Shown here: piece by piece, positions 15,070-22,486 of the stretch | Layout of the letters: the number at the start of each line of letters is the position of its first letter | How positions within the stretch are numbered: the first letter of the stretch is position 1 | Source: Sphingomonadales bacterium | Lineage (GTDB): Bacteria; Pseudomonadota; Alphaproteobacteria; Sphingomonadales; Sphingomonadaceae | Direction: 5' to 3' | Length of the DNA stretch: 64,000 nt | Assembly: GCA_027491235.1 (NCBI GenBank) | Contig: JAIXWO010000013.1 | Span: forward strand, 62,001-126,000 | Made by a program: the position numbers and the translations under genes | The notes under the pieces: model-generated | The model's input: the letters and a program-made list of their open reading frames with translations, nothing else | What the model was told of the DNA's origin: nothing | Database searches by the model: none

Positions 15070-17511
15070 CTAGTAGCGGAAGGACATGGTGACGCCGTAA
15101 GTCCGGGGTTCGCCGAACTCCGACACGGTCGTCGCGCCGGTGAAGGCGAACGATCCGAACGTCACCGTTTCATATTCCTTATCGAAGATGTTCTTGCCCC
15201 AGAAGCGGAGCGAGAATTCCCGATCCCCGCCCAATCGACGGGTCAGGCTGATGCTCGCATCGGTGATGGCCTTGCTGCCGATGGGCCGGTTATCGAGCAC
15301 GTTGCTCGATGTCTCGATGCTGCTTTGATAGCTCACATTGGCGTGGAATCCTGCCGCCCAATCGCTTGAGATGTCGCGGTTATAATCGACATAGACGTTG
15401 CCCGACGATTTAGGCGCCGATGTCTGGTCTGCAATGAAGTTTTGAACCTGCACCTGGCCTGTATCAAGCAGGACACTCGCCGACCGCTCGCCCAACTTGG
15501 CGCTGAGAAGAGCGCCCGACACACCGACCCGCAACTCACGCGACAAAGCAGCATTGAGATCAAACTCGACGCCGTAAATGTCGTTGCCATCAATGCCGAT
15601 GAAGTCGCGGTCGCCTGCCGTCGCGCCGGTCTGCACGCTTGCCTGATAATTGTTCATGCGCATGAAGAAACCGGCCACCGAATAGCTGAGCTTGCGGTCG
15701 AGCGCATTGCCCTTGATGCCCGCTTCAAAGGAGTTGACCGTTTCCGGCTCAAACCCGGCCGCGAAGTTGATCGGGTTGGCAGAGCGCTGAGAGGTGCCGC
15801 CCGTTTTATAGCCACGCACAAATTTGGCGTAGAGGTTCAGATCATTGCTGACCTTGTAGGCCACGGTCAGTGAGGGCGAGAAGTTGTTGAACTTACCCGA
15901 ATAGCTGGCCCCTGCCACCGCGCCCGTTGGCGTACAGGTCTGCCCAAGAGCTGCAAAGGTCAGCGCGAAGAAGCCGCAATTTTCAGCGGTAAATCCGCCG
16001 AGCGCTGCAAAGGAGAAGGACCTTTCATTGATGCGCGTCGCTGTGCGCTTATCATGCGAATAGCGCGCGCCAACCGTGATGCTCAGCTTCTCATCCGCGC
16101 CTGGCCGCACCGTCACTTCACCAAACCCGGCGTAAGATTTGTTGGCGATGCCCGTCAGATTCTGGAGGATGAGCGGACCCGAGCCAATAGCTCCGCCAAA
16201 AATATCGAGTGTCGCTTTATCCTCATAGTAATAAGCGCCCAGCACATATTCGAGGCTGCCCGCCATGAAGCCCGTATTTCCGAGAATCTGGACTTCTTGA
16301 GACGTGCTGCGGAACTGGGTGTCCTCCGACGTTGCGGCCACACCATTTGGCCCGATGACATTGAGCACGGTCCCGGCAGGCAGTGTTGGAATAACCGAAC
16401 TGAGCACTGTCGTGACAATGCTCGCCGAGTGGGTCGGCAGATTGTCCGAATACTGGCTGTTGTTGATCCGCCTGTGCCCGGTAATCGACCGCAGCGTCAG
16501 ATTGTCGCTGGCTTCCCATTCGATGGTCAGATTATGCCCCGTGACCTTCCCGTCACTCGGCAACATGGCGCGGACAGCGGCGGCACGATCTGGCCGGCGG
16601 TTCACAAAGGGTGCCGTATCGGTGAAGGTGTTGACCAAGCTGGTGATACCCGTTGCCAGCCCAAATGTCCCGGGGATCGGGAATGGCGCCGCCACCGGGA
16701 AGCTTGCCGGAGCACCGGCAACGGGCACGGTCAACGTGCCGGTATCCTTGTTGCGCGAATAATCGAACGCATAATCGATGGTCAGCGCGTCGCTCGGTTT
16801 CACGCGGATAGCACCGCGGAAGGCGGCGTGGTTCTGCCGGGCATAATCCAGGCCAAGGCCTGTGTTTTCCTGAAGGCCATCGCGCTTGGAGCGAAGGCCG
16901 GTGAGGCGGATCGCGGCGACGTCACCCAAGGGCAGGTTCAGCGTGGCCAACCCGCGCTTGGCGTCGTAATTGCCATAGCTCAACGAGCCCTTAGCACCGA
17001 ATTCGCCCAAGACTGGCTTGGCCGAAATGATGTTGATCGCCCCACCGGTCGCGTTGCGGCCGTAAAGCGTACCCTGCGGCCCGCGCAGCACTTCAATGCG
17101 TTCAAGGTCTTCGGTTTCAAAGCCGCCACCGACTGTGGTGCCAACGTAAACCCCGTCAACGTAGAGCGCGACCGACGGGTCTTGCGTCAGCGTCACGTCA
17201 TTCTGGCCAACGCCGCGGATGAACAGGCGAACCGTATCCGACCGACCGTTGAAGTTGTTGACGAAGAGGTTGGGCACCTGCCCCACGAAATCCCTGAGTT
17301 CTGAAATCTGGTTGTTCTCTAGCGCCTCATTGTTGAAGGCGGAGAGGGAGATCGGCACATCCACAAGGGCCTGTTCCCGCTTTTGTGCGGTGACGATGAT
17401 ATCTCCGGGTGCAATGTTTTCAGCGTCTGCTTCGGCGGCCAATGCGGGCGTCACCGACCATGCAAGCGCAACAGCCATCGCTGCTACGCCCGCGTTGAGG
17501 GCACTCTTCAT
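15070..17511 (-). CDS. TonB-dependent outer-membrane receptor (copy 1)
   Basis: This 813-residue receptor has a signal peptide ([20 protein letters not shown]..., cleaving after ALA), a TonB-box-like [11 protein letters not shown], a plug domain ([55 protein letters not shown]) and a 22-strand-type beta barrel ending in a C-terminal aromatic (SFRY). I start it at 17511 because GGAGGAGAG lies immediately upstream; the longer frame start at 17532 lacks an RBS. It lies downstream of the arylsulfatase on the same strand. It probably imports the island substrate or its sulfate ester across the outer membrane. Confidence 0.94.
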   Translation of the reverse strand: [813 protein letters not shown]

Positions 17512-17554
17512 TCTTCCTCTCCTCCCAGTCACGTTTTACACGTTTACGCACTAC

Positions 17555-17568
17555 TAGAACGCGTTCTG
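17555..17568. promoter_or_regulatory. Palindrome resembling a KstR/TetR-type operator
   Basis: AGAACGCGTTCT at 17556-17567 is a perfect 12-bp palindrome. With flanks it fits TNNAACNNGTTNNA, the consensus remembered for the mycobacterial steroid regulator KstR, except for the last base (G instead of A). It lies about 45 bp upstream of the TonB receptor ATG. No TetR gene is in the window. Confidence 0.45.
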
Positions 17569-17589
17569 GATGGGGCCGCTGTTTACGCG
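17560..17589. promoter_or_regulatory. Degenerate island operator, copy 3 (CGCGTT-N18-TACGCG)
   Basis: CGCGTT at 17560-17565 and TACGCG at 17584-17589 keep the 18-bp spacing but match less well than other copies. Two unpaired half-sites, TACGCA at 17545-17550 and TGCGTA at 17623-17628, lie in the same 188-bp gap upstream of the TonB receptor. The gap otherwise shows no gene. Confidence 0.35.
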
Positions 17590-17699
17590 TGCTCCCTATT
17601 TGAGGCGAAGACTGTCATGATATGCGTAAGCCTGCAAGCCCATACTTTGCGGACTACTTCAGGCTGATTCAGACCCAAAAAGGGGCGAAAAGCCGCGCC

Positions 17700-19319
17700 T
17701 CAGCGGAAGCGGATCTTCGCCTTTGGTGGGTATTTGGCCATCGTGGCGCCGTGCACGGCGACCAACGGACCAAGAGCGTAGGATGGCGCCCAAGCCTTTT
17801 CAATGAGGATGGATTTCCGCTCCTTGGGGTCAAGATAAAGGTTGTACATCCAACTGTTGAGCGGCGTGATGACTTGTGCATTGTCGAGCCCACCCATGTC
17901 CCGCACATTGCCCGAGCCAATCTGAATTTCAGACGTCGACATCTTGTAATACCGCCAACGCACCCCCGAAAAGAGGTCCACATTCCAGAAATACACCGCC
18001 TCGCGCGCCGACTCGCCATTGTCAGCCAGCAGGAACGGCGTCTGGTCGATGCCGTCGATATAGCGGTCAGCAGGCACAGCCTTGCCTACATCAATACCCG
18101 CCACTGCAAGGCTGGTGTTGAACATGTCCGTCATGTCGAACAGGCCATCGGATACGCGACCCGGCTTGATCATGCCCGGCCACCAGAAGATGCCCGGCAC
18201 ACGCACGCCGCCTTCCAGCGTGGTGCCCTTCGCGCCGCGGAAGGGCGTGGTGCCGCTTTCGGGATAGCTGTCTTCCTCAGGTCCGTTGTCAGAGGTGAAG
18301 AAGACGATGGTGTTGTCGGCGATCTTTAAATCTTCGAGCAGCTTGGTCAGGCGGCCGACAATATCATCCACTTCAATCACGCTGTCGCGATACACATCCT
18401 TGGTTGCGGACTTCCCGACAAACGCCTTGCTGGGCTGGTTGAAATAATGGACCTTCGTGAAATTGTGGCTGAGGTAAAAGGGCTTGCCGGACTTGACCGA
18501 GCGACGAATGAAGCCTTCCGAGAAAGCGGCAAACTTCTGGTCAAGGGTAGCATCGTTGCTCCAGTTGATCTGGCCGAGAGATTTACCGCCGCCTTCCTTG
18601 GTCGCAGACCAGAGATCGCGACTGCCCGGCATGGAGCGAAGTTGGGCGAGCAACTCCGGATCATTCACGACGTCCGACGCGGACGGATGATCTTCCTGAT
18701 AGGCATTGGCGACACCAAGGAAGCCCGTGAATTCATCAAAACCGACCTGCCAGGGGCGGGAGCCGTCTTTCTCACCCAAATGCCATTTGCCGGACAGAGC
18801 CGTGCGGTAGCCCGCGCCCGACAGGATTTTGGCGGCAAGTAGCTCGCTGGAAATGTCCGCATTGTCGTTCAGAAGCTTCGGTGAGGTGAGCCCGGACCGC
18901 ACCGGCAGCCGCCCGGTGTTGAGTGCGGCACGCGTCGGCGTGCAGCTTGGCTGCGCATAGGTGGAGGTGAGCTTCAGCCCTTCACGCGCCAACCGATCAA
19001 TATGCGGCGTGGGGGCGCCGAGAGACTCTCCGCCGCCATAGGCACCCACGTCGCCATAGCCGAGGTCATCGACGACGAAGATGAGGATGTTAGGCCGCTT
19101 GCCGGTGCGCTTGTAAATCGCATCAAGCTTGGCTTGCGCCGCGCGTGCTTGATCGGGGCGCAGCAAAGCGGGTTCGAAATTGTCGCGCTGGCGTTCAGCC
19201 TTGAGAACGGGGGAGACGCGAGACATGGACCCGACCGTCAGCCCTGCCGGAACCGACATCTGCTGAGCCGACGCTGCAGCCCCTGCACACAGCAATGCAG
19301 CAATAAATGCGCGCTTCAT
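17700..19319 (-). CDS. Arylsulfatase (type I, formylglycine-dependent), exported
   Basis: This 539-residue sulfatase has a signal peptide (MKRAFIAALLCAGAAASAQQ), metal-binding Asp84-Asp85 in VVDDLGYGD, the formylglycine motif CTPTR (Cys126) followed by AALNTGR, SGKWHLG, and SDNGPE with an Asp-Asn pair. These are the core catalytic residues of type I sulfatases (S1 family). I chose the ATG at 19319, which follows AGAGGATGTC; an upstream in-frame start at 19385 lies inside the divergent promoter. It should hydrolyse sulfate esters in the periplasm. Maturation needs a formylglycine-generating or anaerobic maturase enzyme, which is not in this window. Divergent neighbour: an alkylsulfatase. Confidence 0.93.
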   Translation of the reverse strand: MKRAFIAALLCAGAAASAQQMSVPAGLTVGSMSRVSPVLKAERQRDNFEPALLRPDQARAAQAKLDAIYKRTGKRPNILIFVVDDLGYGDVGAYGGGESLGAPTPHIDRLAREGLKLTSTYAQPSCTPTRAALNTGRLPVRSGLTSPKLLNDNADISSELLAAKILSGAGYRTALSGKWHLGEKDGSRPWQVGFDEFTGFLGVANAYQEDHPSASDVVNDPELLAQLRSMPGSRDLWSATKEGGGKSLGQINWSNDATLDQKFAAFSEGFIRRSVKSGKPFYLSHNFTKVHYFNQPSKAFVGKSATKDVYRDSVIEVDDIVGRLTKLLEDLKIADNTIVFFTSDNGPEEDSYPESGTTPFRGAKGTTLEGGVRVPGIFWWPGMIKPGRVSDGLFDMTDMFNTSLAVAGIDVGKAVPADRYIDGIDQTPFLLADNGESAREAVYFWNVDLFSGVRWRYYKMSTSEIQIGSGNVRDMGGLDNAQVITPLNSWMYNLYLDPKERKSILIEKAWAPSYALGPLVAVHGATMAKYPPKAKIRFR

Positions 19320-19368
19320 GACATCCTCTTTCGCAGTTCTAGCTTTGATTTGCGCTAAATTTACCGAA

Positions 19369-19398
19369 TGCGTATCACCGTGCAATAAGATTTACGCA
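19369..19398. promoter_or_regulatory. Putative island operator, copy 4 (perfect TGCGTA-N18-TACGCA)
   Basis: Both half-sites are perfect (19369-19374 and 19393-19398) with an 18-bp spacer, in the 103-bp divergent region between the arylsulfatase and the alkylsulfatase-like gene. Confidence 0.68.
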
Positions 19399-19422
19399 AA
19401 CATTCACGATTTGGGAGAGATT

Positions 19423-20841
19423 ATGCGGTTCGGCTTCGCATTGGCGCTGTTGGCGGCCAGCCCTGCATTGGCATCCGGCTTTACGCCCTCTCCCGACGAT
19501 TTTCGCATTCAAAAGGGGCGCGCGCTGATCGCGCAGGAGCATCCGGACATCCTCCGCCACATGGCGCGGCAGGACGGCTTTGGCGGTCCCAAGTCCGCTC
19601 TCATCGCCCGCGCGATGCTCTCGACCGCGCCCGAGGTGGTAGCCGAAGCCCGCGCCAAGATGACTATCGAGCCGCATGGCAAGGGCATGTGGCTGATCCG
19701 CTTTCCTTATGTGAACGTGGCGCTCATCGAAACGCGCGACAGCCTTGTCCTCTTCGACTCCGGCTATGCTTCCATCGGTGTCGTGTTGAAGGATGTCATC
19801 CCGACGCTCAGCAAGAAGCCGCTGAAGACGATCTTCCTGTCCCACACCCATGTGGACCACAGCTATGGTGCGCGTGAATTGGTGAAGCTGCCGTCTCGGC
19901 CGCGTGTCATCGCAAGCGCCGAGATGCTGAAGGCCATCGACACCGACCTGCGGCTGGGCGGCTCCATCGGGCGCTACAACAACCAGCCGCTCGCGCTGCA
20001 GCCGGCGAGCAAGGCCGATGTCGTCGTGCCGGACGAGACGTTCGAGGGCCGCAAGACCTACAAGATCGGCGGCGAAACCTTTGAGGTCATCCACGCGCCG
20101 GGCGAGACTGAAGACCAGATCTGGCTCTCCATCCCGGGCCGCAAGACCATCGTGACGGCGGACTATTATCAGGGCTTCCTGCCCAATGCGGGCAATGGCA
20201 AGCGGATGCAGCGCTACATTGAGGAATGGACCGCCGCCTATCGCGAGATGGCTGCGCTCAGGCCGGAGATCATGCTGCCGATGCACGGCGCGGCGATTGA
20301 GGGCGTGGACAAGATCGTGCCCACGCTCACTACCTATGCCGATGCCTTTGACTACATCACGACGCAGGTCGTGAACCGCCTCAACGCGGGCGAGCGCAAG
20401 GACATGATCGCCGCCAGCATCGAATGGCCCGAACGCTTTGCGAAGAACCCGCTGCTTGACGCCCAGTATAACCGCCCCGCCGATATCGCGCGGATGATCA
20501 TGAAGCGCTGGACCGGCTGGTGGGATGATGTGCCGTCGCACTTTGCCGCCATGACGTTCGATAGCGAAGCGCGTGAAGTGCTGCGGTTGGCTGGCGGTCT
20601 GGACGCGGTCGAGAAGCGCGCGCGCGAGGTGCTGCCGTCCAACCCCATGCTGGCCGCACGCCTTGCCGACTGGGCCTATTTCGGCGCGCCCGACGACCCC
20701 AAGGCGCTCCAGCTCGCCATCGACGTCTACCTAGCCCGCATCGCCGAACCCGACATGCCGGTGCAGGAAGGCCTCATCTATCTCGACATGGCGGCAAAGG
20801 CGCGCGCACGGTTGGCGGAGTTGAAGTCAGCCCAACCCTAA
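19423..20841 (+). CDS. Alkylsulfatase-like metallo-beta-lactamase-fold hydrolase, exported
   Basis: This 472-residue protein starts at the ATG at 19423, which follows GGGAGAG, and has a signal peptide ending in ALASG. It carries the zinc motif His141-x-His143-x-Asp145-His146 (SHTHVDHSYGA), a middle segment HAPGETEDQIW and late MHGAAI and YNRPADIARM segments, then a C-terminal helical part like the alkylsulfatase dimerisation domain. This is the pattern of type III (SdsA1/Pisa1-like) secondary alkylsulfatases, although shorter than the 650-residue SdsA1 and without an obvious sterol-carrier-like C-terminal domain. Paired with the arylsulfatase, it suggests the island handles sulfated substrates. 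Confidence 0.85.
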   Translation: MRFGFALALLAASPALASGFTPSPDDFRIQKGRALIAQEHPDILRHMARQDGFGGPKSALIARAMLSTAPEVVAEARAKMTIEPHGKGMWLIRFPYVNVALIETRDSLVLFDSGYASIGVVLKDVIPTLSKKPLKTIFLSHTHVDHSYGARELVKLPSRPRVIASAEMLKAIDTDLRLGGSIGRYNNQPLALQPASKADVVVPDETFEGRKTYKIGGETFEVIHAPGETEDQIWLSIPGRKTIVTADYYQGFLPNAGNGKRMQRYIEEWTAAYREMAALRPEIMLPMHGAAIEGVDKIVPTLTTYADAFDYITTQVVNRLNAGERKDMIAASIEWPERFAKNPLLDAQYNRPADIARMIMKRWTGWWDDVPSHFAAMTFDSEAREVLRLAGGLDAVEKRAREVLPSNPMLAARLADWAYFGAPDDPKALQLAIDVYLARIAEPDMPVQEGLIYLDMAAKARARLAELKSAQP

Positions 20842-21620
20842 TCCTCAAATACCGGCGCCCAGGCGACGCCGTTGATGTGCCCGCCGCCATCGGCATAGAT
20901 CGTGTTGCCGGTCACATAACGGCAGTCGTCGCTGGCGAGGAACAAGGCGACGCCGGCGATATCCGCTTCCGGATCGCCCAAGCGGCCCATCGGATTGGCG
21001 GCGTTGATCTGGGCGATCATGCCGGGCTGCATGTCGGCCATGCGCCGTGACGAGGCGGACCAGGCGGCCGGGCAGATGACGTTGCAGCAAATGCCATAGG
21101 GTGCCCATTCGCGTGCGGCGGTGCGGGTATAGGCGCGCAGGGCTTCCTTTGACGCGTTATAGTCCGCGCTGCCCATGTGGGCGTTGACGCCGTTGAGTGA
21201 TCCCATGTTGATGACGCGGCCCCAGCCTTGCGTCTTCATGTGCGGGAGCGCGGCCTCCATCGCCCATTTGACACCCCACAAGTTCATGCCAAGCGCGGCG
21301 AGGAAATCCTCGTCGGACTTCTTCTCGATCCGCACGACGCCATTACCGCGATAGGCATTGTTGACGAGGATATCGACCGGCGCCGCAGCGGCCATCATGG
21401 TGGCGACGGCGCCCTTATCGGTCACATCGACGAACACCGCTTCCGCCGCGTGGCCCGCCTCGGTCAGCGTGCGGGCTTCGGCCTCTGCCTTATCCAGATC
21501 GAAATCGGCCATCACCACGTGCGCGCCTTCCGCTGCGAACCGGCGGGCAATGCCAAGGCCGATGCCATCTGCAGCACCTGTGATCAGCGCACGCCGCCCG
21601 CTCAATCGTCCTTCAGTCAC
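20838..21620 (-). CDS. SDR-family NAD(P)-dependent oxidoreductase
   Basis: This classical SDR of 260 residues has TGAADGIG at 14-21, Asp39 after beta-2 (MADFD, favouring NAD), NNAY, Ser141 and Tyr154-x-x-x-Lys158 (YNASK). It starts with GTG in a GTGA overlap with the upstream XRE-like regulator, so the two are co-translated. Its stop overlaps the stop of the convergent alkylsulfatase gene by 4 bp. An NAD-dependent alcohol dehydrogenase role is likely; the substrate is unknown. Confidence 0.9.
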   Translation of the reverse strand: MTEGRLSGRRALITGAADGIGLGIARRFAAEGAHVVMADFDLDKAEAEARTLTEAGHAAEAVFVDVTDKGAVATMMAAAAPVDILVNNAYRGNGVVRIEKKSDEDFLAALGMNLWGVKWAMEAALPHMKTQGWGRVINMGSLNGVNAHMGSADYNASKEALRAYTRTAAREWAPYGICCNVICPAAWSASSRRMADMQPGMIAQINAANPMGRLGDPEADIAGVALFLASDDCRYVTGNTIYADGGGHINGVAWAPVFED

Positions 21621-22357
21621 ACAGTCTCTCCCTCAAATGCATCCAGCCCCGACATGTCGAGCGGGCGCGCAGCACAGAGCATCCCGTGCCAGCTCCGCGG
21701 CAGATGCGCCATATCCCGGTCCCGCTCAGCCAGTGCCTGCACATCGCGGCGATGCTGCTCGATCAATTCGGCAAGCGTCGCTGCGCCCTGTGCCGATAGC
21801 TTCATCACTTCCGACGCATAGACCGCTCGTTCATCGGCAAAGTCCATCGCCAGAAACTGTTCCTTCATCCGGTCTTCGAACATCGCGCGCATCGGGGTTT
21901 TGCGCCAGACAATGGAGCGATCAACGAGCGGGCGCACGCGCCAGCCGGGGCGGCGGTCGATCAAAGCCAGCCGCTCCAGCCGCAGCAACGCGGCCTCCAT
22001 CTGGCGCGGGGTGACGTCGAAATCCTTGGCGACTTCGGTCGGACTGTAACCGCCTAAGATGACGATAAAGAGGAAGGACAAAAACGCGTCCTGACTGAGG
22101 GCCCGTTCCTGCGCGAGGGTGAGTTCCTGCGCGAGGCCTTCACCGGCACCTTCAGCCAGTCGGGAAAGCTCGGCAATGTCTGTTCCGGCAATGTCGGCCA
22201 ACCGGTCCAACCCTTCGAGCGTCAAGCCCCGACCGGCAAGCCAGCGTTTGGCCGTCGCCTCCCCCACACCCAGTTCATCGGCCAGTCGCCGCCCTGTCCA
22301 CCCACCGGCACGGAGCATTTGCCGCAGCGGCGGCAGAAGAGCATGAGATCGCTTCAC
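21617..22357 (-). CDS. XRE-like HTH transcriptional regulator
   Basis: This 246-residue protein has an N-terminal helix-turn-helix (about residues 8-60, WTGRRLADELGVGEATAKRWLAGRG) of the Cro/XRE type, then a second winged-helix-like stretch (about 100-145, SPTEVAKDFDVTPRQMEAALLRLERLALI) and a C-terminal helical region. The start is a GTG at 22357 with no clear RBS, so the transcript may be leaderless. A 17-bp palindrome lies 11 bp upstream and between this gene and the divergent D-aminoacylase, consistent with autoregulation and control of that operon. It is co-transcribed with the SDR at 20838. Confidence 0.82.
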   Translation of the reverse strand: MKRSHALLPPLRQMLRAGGWTGRRLADELGVGEATAKRWLAGRGLTLEGLDRLADIAGTDIAELSRLAEGAGEGLAQELTLAQERALSQDAFLSFLFIVILGGYSPTEVAKDFDVTPRQMEAALLRLERLALIDRRPGWRVRPLVDRSIVWRKTPMRAMFEDRMKEQFLAMDFADERAVYASEVMKLSAQGAATLAELIEQHRRDVQALAERDRDMAHLPRSWHGMLCAARPLDMSGLDAFEGETV

Positions 22358-22367
22358 GATACGATAT

Positions 22368-22384
22368 AGATCATTTTATGATCT
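22368..22384. promoter_or_regulatory. Palindromic operator of the XRE-like regulator (inferred)
   Basis: AGATCAT-TTT-ATGATCT is a perfect 7-bp inverted repeat with a 3-bp spacer. It lies between the divergent regulator start (22357) and the D-aminoacylase gene (22487). Position and symmetry suggest it is the binding site for the regulator itself. The island operator TGCGTA-N18-TACGCA is absent from this promoter. Confidence 0.55.
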
Positions 22385-22486
22385 GATATGCAAGTCCATG
22401 GATGGACGCCCAAGCGAGTTAGAGTCACACTCCGCGACAGAATCATCAAGGCCGCAAAGGCTGAAAACAAGGAAATGGAGCAGAGG

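Noticed and set aside
16054-17304. Open frame of 416 codons on the plus strand, opposite the TonB receptor
   Set aside because: It lies wholly antisense to a receptor with full domain structure, has low-complexity Arg/His-rich composition, no RBS and no recognisable domain.
17700-19319. Choline sulfatase (BetC) identity for the arylsulfatase, given the betaine operon nearby
   Set aside because: The formylglycine motif is common to all type I sulfatases, the protein carries a signal peptide and it is controlled with the SDR island more than 30 kb from the betaine-type genes.
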